Source: Trichoplax sp. H2 (lineage: Eukaryota; Placozoa; Uniplacotomia; Trichoplacea). From it: DNA of 58,738 nucleotides. Position 1 is the first letter of the stretch, and each line of letters begins with the position of its first letter. The stretch lies in NCBI GenBank assembly GCA_003344405.1, contig NOWV01000300.1, positions 1 to 58,738 on the forward strand, read 5' to 3'. Shown piece by piece: positions 1 through 10,671 of this stretch. The position numbers and the translations under genes were made by a program. The notes under the pieces were generated by a model. It was not told the DNA's origin. It searched no databases and saw only the letters and a list, made by a program, of their open reading frames with translations.

Positions 1-134
1 TGTGTAGCTCTTCTATGAATAAACAGAAAAGAGCCAGCTGCAATGTAATAGGGCTATTGCTATTTCACTAAATTATATTTCAAGTTACACGGGTACTTAA
101 GCACACCGAGGTTCTATTTTTAACAAGTAAAAAT

Positions 135-140
135 TTTATT
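135..140 (-). terminator. Candidate poly(A) signal of DNALI1
   Basis: AATAAA on the minus strand, about 240 nt downstream of the DNALI1 stop. It is the canonical hexamer, but the position is only plausible and no transcript end can be seen. Confidence 0.35.
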
Positions 141-379
141 GTACGTTTTACTCCTTATCTCTACTGCTAGTGATAAGCAACTAAGAATCGAGTCGATAAA
201 AAATATTTGTATCGTAATACATTTTAAAATTATTAAGATTATTATTATTATATTATGCATTGTACTAGCAGTTACTACAAACTATGTTACCGTATGCAAA
301 TTGCATAATTTATACAGTTATTATAAGATCGATAGAATGGTAATCGTATAATTTACAGCATCAGGACATTAAGCTTCAA

Positions 380-2233
380 TTATTTCCTTGTTGGAGCAAT
401 TATGCCTTCTAATTGAGCCTAAGGAGTTGTAATGATTAATACACAGACATTAGATGCATATTAATCGATCAATTACTAAAAAAATATAGTGACTAGATTT
501 ACGTACTTTCAACTGTTGGTTCGTTCTCTTTAAAAATTGAATCTCTTCTGTGTGTCTTTTTTCTTCTACCATTCTTCTTTCAGCTTCACGCTTTTCGATA
601 GCTTCGCATTTTGCTTTTAGTTCGTTTACTTGTCTCTCTGAGTCTCGTTTTTCAGATTCTAATTCACTAATTTTATTTTCCATGTCAGCTTTACCTTGTT
701 CCGCTTGTAAAGCTTTTCTCATACCGAAGGCAACACTTTATTGAAATGGTAGAATTGATTAAAAAACAAAAATTATAAGAAATCGAGTCACAGAATGTAG
801 TTTCAACCTGCTTTCGTATAGTGTTTGATAAGCTGCAATAGTCATCCGTATTTCATCCCTAACCCTGTAATGATTAAAGGTTGTATATAAGTTTTCATCA
901 GTGGAAAGGCATGATGATTGATTGGCTTAATAAGAGTTCAGATACTGACTAAATGTCATTACATTACCTCAAAAGTAGAAGACCACGTTCAGCGCAGTTT
1001 ATTGTAACTTGTCTTATGAGCTCATCTAAAATATTTCCCCAAAAAGTATAAAGCATAAGCTACCATTAACCGAACTATTACATGATTATTCGTCGACAAT
1101 TAACTTCATTACCAAATGACTGCGAATATAGTTCTCTGCGAACAGGACATATTCCAGTCTCTCTAGCTTGCCTCTGTTGAAGCTTCTGGTCTAGTTGTTC
1201 TTGTAGGTTCACTACATCGAGGCGAGTTGCTGGAGTACTGGAAACTTGTTGGGTCCATAGTTGTCCATTATCTTGCCATTCTCTGTAAAAAAAAAAGTAG
1301 AGAAGTGAATATATATGGAAGGAAAAAGAATTTATAGCATTTAGAGACGGTATAGTAATAATGTAGATTCAAAGACATTTTAAGAAATTATAATATTGTC
1401 TTATATTTTATATCACATCCAGGTGACTCATTTACTGAAATCTAAGACATACTTTGGTGGTAAAATAGAGTTCAAAATTTCTTCCGTCTGTTGATTTTTT
1501 TGGGCTTCAACTGGTGGCAACTTAGATGTTTTGGGAGGCGAAGGTACAGGACCAGCGGGAGAGCCATTACCAGTAACTGTAGCACCACTCACCTTTCCTT
1601 TTTGCTATCGCATCACAAAGTAGAGATTATGTTATGCATTGCGTCCCTGGCTATTCCTGCTAAAGCTTACCACTTCATCTATCACTATTCATAGACTAAA
1701 TTACTAGTTTATTAATCTATTTAGGAAAATATTGCGACACTGATAGTGACACATTCATTTTTATTGAGTCAATTCGCTGTAAAAAAATTGACGGTAATAT
1801 TAATTTAGGGAATTAGTTTTACTATAATATTACTTGACCGTAGCGACTATCATGAAAAGTTTAAACTTTACAATTTAGTCCTGTAATAATACTATCAATA
1901 CCGTTGCAAACTTTCTATAATAAATTTTATAGTTAATGCTAATTTCATGCTATGAAGAAAGTATGTTAAGAAGCTATGAAATTGGAAATATAGGGTGGCA
2001 ATATAAGAGCAAAAAATGCATAAGATAAAAGAAGTAGAATTGGTTGTTAACGAAACCAAGGATGATACTATATTTGGCTAGTTATACATTTACGGTTATC
2101 GTTTATGCTAAGTGGAATAAAATGACAAATAGTGTTACAGGATCTAGTCTACCTTTGTAGCTTTTTTTTCGGTGTTTCTACTAACTAAGATTGGATTATC
2201 ATATTTTAGCAAAGAGGTATTTGGAGGAACCAT
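380..2233 (-). CDS. DNALI1: Axonemal inner-arm dynein light chain, p28/DNALI1 family
   Basis: Seven exons (minus strand, 5' to 3'): 2233-2153, 1604-1453, 1282-1113, 1025-968, 864-808, 735-507, 418-380; 786 nt, 261 aa, close to the 258 aa I recall for the human protein. All junctions are GT-AG and the phases agree. Family signatures read directly: SLLKYDNPILVSRNTEK at the N-terminus, QARETGICPVRRELYSQ, DEIRMTIAAYQTLYESS, GMRKALQAEQGK, and a C-terminal coiled coil ending EEIQFLKRTNQQLKAQLEG. The middle is a Pro/Thr-rich linker followed by long helices. By family knowledge, p28 binds monomeric inner-arm dynein heavy chains together with actin or centrin in motile cilia, so the organism should have motile cilia. 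The start is the ATG at 2233, matching the conserved N-terminus. The gene is transcribed away from SERINC, with a repeat block between them. No anomalies seen. Confidence 0.96.
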
Positions 2234-2967
2234 GGCGCCAAATGCAGGTAGCTGCTGTATTGATAGAATTGAAGGTGAAATATTAAATGAAGAATAAAGT
2301 AGTAGTGTGCTGAGGCTGCGTTCGTTATGCTCTACTTTTCTCGTTAGACTTACATAACCTTTATAAACTACGTATATATATACAGTATACGAAACTATAG
2401 CTATGCAGACAACATAGCGCTAACATAGTGTACAGTGCTGCAACTGTATTTTGGATATATTCCGTTGCTATAGTGATAGATAAAAACGCACAAATACTAT
2501 ACGCTGCTTTATTACAGTGCGCTGCCTACTGCCAGTACAGTACAGTACAGTGTACTGTACTGTACACTACAGTGTACAGTAGGTAAAATCAGCACAGTAG
2601 TACTGTACAGACTATACTGTAGACTGTACTGTCCACTACAGCAGTTAAGCGGAAAGTGTAATATCAATACTGTACTGTACGCTTTACAGTGTACAGTACA
2701 GTTCTCCGGCCCTCTGCCGTTGTGATTGAAATCAACGATGTACTGTACTGTAAGTTGGAGCTCCTGTAATTCTGTACTGTACAGTACAGTGTATGTACAG
2801 TGTTCTCTTACTTAAAGTTGTCCCCTTTTGGGCCACCGTAGTTTTTACTAGTACCATTTTTACAGTGTACAGTACTGTACAACTTTGTATGTGTCCCTTC
2901 TGGGCCAGCGTAGTACAGTACAGTATACTGTAGACTGTACAGTATGTCTAAGATATTTCAGCCGATA

Positions 2968-2987
2968 NNNNNNNNNNNNNNNNNNNN
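2968..2987. other. Assembly gap (20 N)
   Basis: Run of 20 undetermined bases directly after a repeat unit that reads on without a break in the copy at 4355-4500. Confidence 0.99.
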
Positions 2988-3180
2988 TTGAGTTATTTCT
3001 TCATCAAAATCAATAAAATTTTATACGTGTGCCACGGATGTTCTGTAGAACAGAAATCTAACTGCAGATTTGAAATTAGAAGCTCATAAGCTATCGATTG
3101 ATATAAATTTCAAATAGATTTGATCAATTCTTAAGCGTTTACTTTCATTTTTCGTAATCTGAGGAGAAAATAATCACGCT

Positions 3181-3200
3181 NNNNNNNNNNNNNNNNNNNN
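3181..3200. other. Assembly gap (20 N)
   Basis: Run of 20 undetermined bases. The sequence just before it (3077-3180) recurs at 58220-58323, where it runs straight into a unit found here only at about 3664. This suggests contig misordering around the gap. Confidence 0.99.
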
Positions 3201-4334
3201 GCTATGCAGACAACATAGCGCTAACATAGTGTACAGTGCTGCAACTGTATTTTGGATATATTCCGTTGCTATAGTGATAGATAAAAACGCACAAATACTA
3301 TACGCTGCTTTATTACAGTGCGCTGCCTACTGCCAGTACAGTACAGTGTACTGTACAGACTATACTGTAGACTGTACTGTCCACTACAGCAGTTAAGCGG
3401 AAAGTGTAATATCAATACTGTACTGTACAGTGTACACTTTACAGTGTACAGTACAGTTCTCCGGCCCTCTGCCGTTGTGATTGAAATCAACGAGAAGCGT
3501 TGAAGTTTATTGGATTTACAGTTGTATACCATTTTATTTACTTTATTCTATTTTGGAAATATCTGTTACAGACAATACAGTACTGTACGTACTGTGTGTA
3601 CACAATAATGTATTGTACAGTACAATGTACTGTACATACAGTAAGTTGGAGCTCCTGTAATTCTGTACAGTCGGTTTTAATAATTTTCCCCAGCATACTG
3701 TACTGTACATTGCGCTGTCACAGCCGCGGTACTGTCTGTATACGGTGTAAAGCACCCTCAAAGTGAACGGACGTACAGATAATCGCGCAGACGAAGCTTG
3801 CTACGCACAAATCGGTCTAATCACGGTCATCATTAGTATTCTTATTAATAACGCGCTGTACTTATACTGTACAGTATTTTCATTACTATTCTGCGCAGAA
3901 ACAGTATCTTTGATTCATTGACCCGACGAGCACAACTGTTAAAGTAAAAACCGTACAGATTGTGTTCTCTTACTTAAAGTTGTCCCTTTTGGGCCACCGT
4001 AGTTTTTACTAGTACCATTTTTATAGTGTACAACTTTGTATGTGTCCCTTCTGGGCCAGCGTAGTACAGTATAGACTGTATAGTACTGTACAGTCTGCAG
4101 TCAGGAGTCCCTGGTACGGTACAGCACGACATTACGTAATATGCTATACTCAGCATCTGCATCTACAGTACATAGGGCAAAGCTTTATACAGTACTGTAC
4201 TGTACAGTACAGTACTGTAGTACTGTAGACCAGTGAGCTAGCTACAGTACATGTACTCTATACAGTAGTACAGTACTGTATTGTATTTACAGTACGTCAT
4301 AAAAATTACTGGGAAGGTCTTTTGCCCTATCGCC

Positions 4335-4354
4335 NNNNNNNNNNNNNNNNNNNN
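4335..4354. other. Assembly gap (20 N)
   Basis: Run of 20 undetermined bases lying between two copies of the same repeat (about 4090-4334 and 4605-4837), a typical place for an assembler to break. Confidence 0.99.
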
Positions 4355-4458
4355 TGGGCCACCGTAGTTTTTACTAGTACCATTTTTACAGTGTACAGTA
4401 CTGTACAACTTTGTATGTGTCCCTTCTGGGCCAGCGTAGTACAGTACAGTATACTGTA

Positions 4459-4609
4459 GACTGTACAGTATGTCTAAGATATTTCAGCCGATAAATTTTA
4501 ACTAGCAAAATCGATTGATGTATTATTTGTTCACTTTCCGAAATTTATTTGTTTTTGGATGTTAAAATTTATCGGCTGAAATATCTTAGACATACTGTAT
4601 AGTACAGTC
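4459..4609. repeat. Inverted repeat with 44-nt arms
   Basis: The left arm 4459-4502 is the exact reverse complement of 4561-4609, apart from five extra bases near the outer end of the right arm. The loop is 58 nt (4503-4560). The arms carry TCTAAGATATTTCAGCCGAT and its complement. It could be the fold-back centre of two element copies inserted head to head, or a real terminal-inverted-repeat element. Confidence 0.85.
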
Positions 4610-5013
4610 TGCAGTCAGGAGTCCCTGGTACGGTACAGCACGACATTACGTAATATGCTATACTCAGCATCTGCATCTACAGTACACAGGGCAAAGCTTT
4701 ATACTGTACTGTACAGTACAGTACAGTGCTGTACTGTAGACCAGTGAGCTAGCTACAGTACATGTACTCTATACAGTAGTACTGTATTGTATTGTACGTC
4801 ATAAAAATTACTGGGAAGGTCTTTTGCCCTATCGCCAGTACAGTACAGTATAATTAGTGTTAACTTCCAATTAAACTCATCATATTTTTACAGTCGAGGA
4901 AAAAAGTAAGGTCAAGAAATAGCGAAGAGTAAAAAAAGCATTGTAATAGTTGGAATCAACACCACAATATTATTACAGACTTAAAGCTATATCCAATATC
5001 ATAAGCGTTAAAA

Positions 5014-8000
5014 ATGGGAGCTATCTGTTCTCTTGCTGGTTGTGCTGCTTCGGTACGGAGATCTGTAACATACGTAGATTGTAAAAGATATTTTCATATT
5101 TTACTTCACAGACATTGATAGAAAGTGCGGTAACATAAATATACAGTACACAATGAGTACAGGGACGATGTATGTTTTTATTTCATCTGCCGATTGCATT
5201 TTCCAGAAAATTTTTAATCTAAAAAATTTCTTTTCCTGTTATAGTTGGCTTGCTGTTGCGGTAGCGCTGCTTGCAGTTTATGTTGTTCTTCATGTCCTTC
5301 TTGCAAGAATTCAACTTCATCACGAGTCATGTACACCGTGGTTCTGATGTTATGTTTGATAATATCGTGCATCGTTTTAGCTCCTGGTCTTCAAGGTACT
5401 CTCGAGAAGGTGCGACCATATAATGTTGAATACTGATAATCGATATTATGTAATTAATTTGATTTCTTGTGGATGGCTTTCGATCTATCAATAGAATTTA
5501 GTATTTATATGATTTACGGCATATTTTTTCGTATTTCTCAATGTCCAGTACAGTAAGCTACGGACAACAGTAGTCTGTATGTGGTCGTACAGTACGTACT
5601 GTACAGTACTGTACGACGTTTGTTTTTCGTATCATGTCTCTTCATACAATATACTGTATATTACAGTACCACATACGCCTGATGTACTGTAATTACAGAA
5701 GTACAGTCAGAAGATTAATCGCTGTTACAGTACTACGGTGAATAGACAGGTAAAATAAATTAAATGCTTTAAACAATCTTATGACTTTATATATCTAGAT
5801 TCCTGGCTTTTGCTCTCATTTGACTGATTGTAACAAGTTGGTTGGATACCTAGCTGTCTATCGTGTTTGCTTCGCGTTTGCACTTTTCTATTTACTCATG
5901 TGTGTTTTGATGATCAATGTTAAAAATAGCCGGGATTCTCGATCTTCAATTCAAAATGGGTATGTTCATGGTCTTCAATTCAAATTCAGCAAAAACCTTT
6001 ACGTCTGTAATCTTCATCTGACATACTTTAGGGCATGATCAGTTATTTACTAACAATCATTATTTAATAATATGATCTGCATATAAGTTCACTGTTCACG
6101 TGGTATATTTGCATTTCTAAGAAATTCGCCACACTTGAGAAGGAGTAGTGGGTTGCAAGGCACAACTACATGTTGCTAAATTCGAGTTATCTTGCGAAAA
6201 TTTGCTTAATCTACATTAGATCGTATACTACACGGTACAATCCTAATTGTAGCCCTTTTTGGGGATCAATCGAGTTTGTCTTACCTGTAATTTCATTGCC
6301 ATAGGTTCTGGGCTGTAAAATTCTTAATCATTGGTGGCGTTTTGATCGGTGCTTTCTTTATCCCGCGTGGTAGTTTTAGTCAGGGTGAGTATTAACTAAG
6401 CATAGAAGTTCAGCATCGATCTAAAAATCGATACAATAGACGCTTATATACAATAGCTTATTATTTGTCCGTCCATATTACAACTTAATATCTGCATGTT
6501 ATCCTTTACACTTCTTAACATTTACCGTTTAACTCTTGAATCAATTCCGTATGCTACGAAATGTATTGACCAAGTCTTGCTACATGTATATATATATAGT
6601 ATGGATGATATTTGGCTTAGGTGGCGCTTTCCTCTTTATCATTATCCAGCTTATTATAATGGTTGACTTTGCCCATTCTTGGAATGAATCATGGTATCGT
6701 ATAGATATGACTTTATTATGCTTACTCGATATACTTTTAATAGGAATAGATCGAGAGAATTGTATTGATGTTGCTTTTCATATGACCAAAACTTTAATCC
6801 TTGATATTTACAGGGTAGGCAAGGCTGAAGAAACTGATAATAAGATTTGGTTTTATGGTAAGCGATTTTAGGCATGTTTTGACGAAATGAAACTATGTTG
6901 ACTACAATTAAACCAATCTGTATTTTACATCTCATCCTGTGTAGGCTTGCTGTTCTTTACTGTCGCCATGTATTGTGCAACTATTACTGCTACAGTATTA
7001 TTCTACGTGTTCTTTACCAAGGTATGAATGTAAATGCTATTATAACAAAGGATTGTGATTGTAAGAACATGTAGACGTGATATAAGGAATGTTATTTTCT
7101 ATATATTGTTTCACTAGGAGAAATCTTTTTTACAATATTAGGTTTTCTTATCTATTTTATTGCATTTATTTTATAGCCTGATGGTTGTGGATTGAATAAA
7201 TTCTTCGTGAGCTTCAATTTAATAGCATGCATTATCATTTCTATCATTGCAATCTTACCCAAAGTGCAAGAAGTTCAACCGCGATCAGGCCTGCTTCAAT
7301 CTGCTGTTATTTCACTTTACACTACTTACTTGACTTGGTCTGCCATGTCTAATGAACCAGGTATCTAACCCTCGATATTATCGTTGATTGCAGCTGGTGG
7401 TCAAAGTAGATATGTAGAATCGTTACTGAAGCAACTTTAATTTTAAATTAGATGCGAAATGTAATCCGCAAGGCGTCACTTTGGAAGGCGGCAAATTAAC
7501 TCCTCACGCAGATTTCCAAACTGTTATTGGCATTATAGTATTGTTTGTTATGGTTATTTATTCGAGGTATGGTTAATGGTATTTATTTGTATTAGTAATA
7601 TGCAATTGAAGAACTGGATAGTTTTTAATATTTTATTCCTGAAATTCTTGGATGTACTATATTGACTCTGTAGTTTAAATTGTGCTTTACAGTAAAGGTT
7701 TCATTATTTCCATCATTACGTTTAATGTTACAATATCATTAAAATGACCCATTTTAGTGTGAGAAATTCGTCGGCTACAAGCGTTGGTCGATTCTCATTA
7801 TCCAGTAATAAAGAAGAGGTATGGGTGGATGCTATTCTTATGGTGGACATGTGATAATTATGTTGTGATGATATTGTTTAACTTTAATATCGGTATACGC
7901 GTATTATAAATTTTAATAGACTACGGCTATACCTGAACCCTCTTCAGCTCCAAGTGGAGATGAAGAAAGTGGAAGACCTGGGCAGAAAGTATGGGACAAC

Positions 8001-8358
8001 GAACAAGATGCTGTCGCCTATAGTTATTCCTTTTATCACTTTATGCTTGCTTTAGCTACATTTTACATAATGATGCAGTTGACCAATTGGTACAGGTAAA
8101 TGGATATTTAGAGAACTTTTCAATATTCATTATACTGTACTCGATCAATTTTTAATTTTATACAAGATGCATTTCCTATTTATTAAAGATGCTATTATTT
8201 GCTTTTACCATATTAGTCCCGAAAGTGCAAGCATCGTAAGCCTTTCCAGTAATTGGTCATCAGTTTGGGTTAAGATAGCGTCGTCGTGGGTGTGTATGTT
8301 ACTCTATATTTGGACATTAGTAGCACCGTTAATTTTGCCCAATCGCGATTTTTCTTAA
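5014..8358 (+). CDS. SERINC: SERINC/TDE1 multipass membrane protein
   Basis: Twelve exons: 5014-5052, 5245-5409, 5799-5959, 6305-6384, 6600-6693, 6814-6857, 6945-7021, 7177-7360, 7452-7566, 7758-7818, 7920-8095, 8217-8358; 1338 nt, 445 aa, the usual family size. Recognisable family blocks are the Cys-rich start [106 protein letters not shown] and the C-terminal [14 protein letters not shown]. Around ten hydrophobic segments fit the family topology. SERINC proteins sit in plasma and endosomal membranes. They were named for serine incorporation into phosphatidylserine and sphingolipids; lipid scrambling is the more recent activity reported for the family. All introns are GT-AG and the phases are consistent. 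Which human paralogue is closest cannot be decided by eye. Confidence 0.97.
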
Positions 8359-10097
8359 ATAACTGATGGCACCATTACGTTTATCTGTATTGTTTCTATC
8401 TTGTGATGAGCTGCAATACATGTAAGGTGTAAGTGAAGTTAGTAATTGAGTACTTGAGTAAGTATCAGAACATTCTGAAAGGACAGCAACTGTCATGCTT
8501 ACAGTTTTGTTTCATATAATACCTACCGCGGCATCTTTATGTATGACTCTGTTCTATGCAGATATTGCTCATGTTGTAATTATTTTACTGAGTACACATT
8601 GGATAGTGATTACTCTGATATAAGGGTGTACTATTGCATTTTAACATTTGCTGGAAATTTTAAGTTAAACTAAAAATTGTACACTGCTTTAGACTAGTTA
8701 ACAGGCTAACTTATAGTTGCTAAAGCGTGAAATAAGATTAACGTCGGTTTGATAATGATAATCATCGATTACAAAGAATGAGCCAATAATTCATTATGGC
8801 AGCCGTGTTATGCCATTTCTATTGTGTAATTGAAATTGACAGTATACTAAGTATGTAAGTATGTAATGTTTTCTCCTAGAGTATCGATCGGTAATGTAAT
8901 GTTGTATTGCAGCGTGACAATTGTGTTATGCATTATCATAAATAATTGTAAGTTATAGGGTAGGGGTAAAGGGTAATAAAAAAAAAGGCTTCAACTAATT
9001 CAAGTATACTGTAGCCAGTTGTGATTTGAAAGGTTGTTATGTTGCATGTTGTGAACAAATGTTTTACAATATATTGTAAGTTGTTATCTTTATATACCAC
9101 CATGTTGAGTTATTGTTTCATCATGCGTAAGTGACGTAAGTAGGTTAATACTGCTATTTCTATGGAGGAAAATTGATTTGGAAATTTCTCTTGTGACTAT
9201 CGCATGATTACTATCGTTGCTTACTTGTACAGTAAACTTTCTTATCTGAGTATGATTGATGTAGTTTATTTATTATGTAGTCGTTGTAAAGTTGCATTAT
9301 TGTTAGAAAAGAGCTTGCTGATCTATGATATCAACACTGTAGTTTTATTAGTTCCACAGATATACCGTAATAATATCAAGTAGAAATGACTCTACTTGGA
9401 TGGGACAGAGATTGAGAAATGGAGGAAAAAAAATGTGAAATTGGCAATGAATTTGATTGAAAATGGTAGGGCGGAACTTTTCCCAAGTCATTTGTTTTCA
9501 ATTGAGTCCAGTTTATACTGTATTGTGATTTAAAACAGTATGATCGAGAAGATTGGGTACGGATTCTGCTTTTTAATCTTTGGCAAATATTGAAATTGCT
9601 TTAAATGAATGTGTATATCGTATAAGAAGTAACATCGATGTTGAATATTCACTTTAGAGCGAGACCTTTTTGCAAAATGAAGTTGATGTTTTTTGTCTTG
9701 CTAGTGTGTTTACCAATGTGAAGGACAGTACAGTACGTATCGTACAGTAACACGGTCAGACTATATTATAGGGAAAATTATTAAAATAGAAGATTATTAA
9801 TGCATCATCATGCGCCATTGTCCTCTACAATATACTGTACAATACAGGCTAACGGCAGCCTACGATACTGTGGAAAAAAAAAAAAAGGGCAAAATTGACA
9901 GTGAACGATCAATGCAAAAATGAAAAAGAAAGCAAGTCGCTAGAGATAGACTGATGTCTGTTTTTGTGGTGGTGAAAAACAAAAACTGTTGTTGAGAAGC
10001 TATCGTGTGTTCTGTCAAGATCGGAAAAGGCTAAACTCTTCTTTTTGATTGACTGCAGCGATATGAGTGTGGGTACAGTAAGGATTACTGGATACTA
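8359..10097. other. SERINC 3' region and spacer, no gene seen
   Basis: AT-rich sequence with many stops in all frames. An AATAAA at 8975-8980, followed by an A-run, is a plausible SERINC poly(A) site about 620 nt past the stop, which would imply a long 3' UTR. A second A-run lies near 9872. Scattered GTAC-type words appear at 9720-9750 and 9830-9850. No open frame here resembles a protein I know. Confidence 0.6.
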
Positions 10098-10671
10098 TAG
10101 TAAGAATGCGCAAGATGAGTAGTCGATGGATGATGCTATAGCATCGTCCATCGACAGACTGCCGTACTCGATGTCCTTGCTGCCATCGAGTACTTTACGA
10201 TGGCAGATCGATGAAAGCAAGAAGCTTTTACTTTGACTTTGACCGTGACAGTGGAGTGCTGTAACAGTAGTAGACTGGCCATCCATAGTAAGAATGCGCA
10301 AGATGAGTAGTCGATGGATGATTCCATCGAATTGCCATCTAACATACTGCTACATCGTCCATCGTACTCGATGTCTCAGCAAGGCCATCGAGGACGATGG
10401 CAGATCGATGAAAGCAAGAAGCTTTTACTTTGACCGTGACGGTGGGGTACCGTAACAGTAGTAGACTGGCCATCCATAGTAAGAATGCGCAAGATAAGTA
10501 GTCGATGGATGATTCCATCGAATTGCCATCTACACACTGCTACATCGTCCATCGACTATCTGCCATCGTACTCGATGTCTCAGCAAGGCCATCGAGGACG
10601 ATGGCAGATCGATGAAAGCAAGAAGCTTTGAGTTTGACCGTGACAGTGGAGTGCTGTAACAGTAGTAGACT
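10098..10671. repeat. Tandem repeat, three units of about 190 bp
   Basis: Units start at about 10098, 10287 and 10478, each beginning AGTAAGAATGCGCAAGAT and ending GTAACAGTAGTAGACTG-CCAT. Units 2 and 3 are very alike; unit 1 is more diverged in the middle. Each unit is rich in CATCGA/TCGATG words that pair with each other, and unit 1 contains a 34-nt hairpin at 10122-10155. Short open frames across the repeat follow its periodicity and are not genes. Confidence 0.9.

Larger units (their letters stand above)
2390..4850. repeat. Dispersed-repeat block rich in GTAC palindromes
   Basis: This 2.4-kb spacer between DNALI1 and SERINC contains no credible gene. It is a mosaic of repeated blocks. A unit starting GCTATGCAGACAACATAGCG occurs at 2400-2534 and at 3201-3340. 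A unit ending in GGGCCAGCGTAGTACAG recurs at about 2805-2967, 3963-4078 and 4355-4490. A unit with CAGTCAGGAGTCCCTGG recurs at about 4090-4334 and 4605-4837. Between and inside the units lie overlapping TACTGTACAGTA words. Parts recur in the same orientation at 58220-58738. Three 20-N gaps interrupt the block, so its order may be unreliable. The copies resemble a non-autonomous mobile or satellite-like element; no transposase is visible. Confidence 0.85.
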
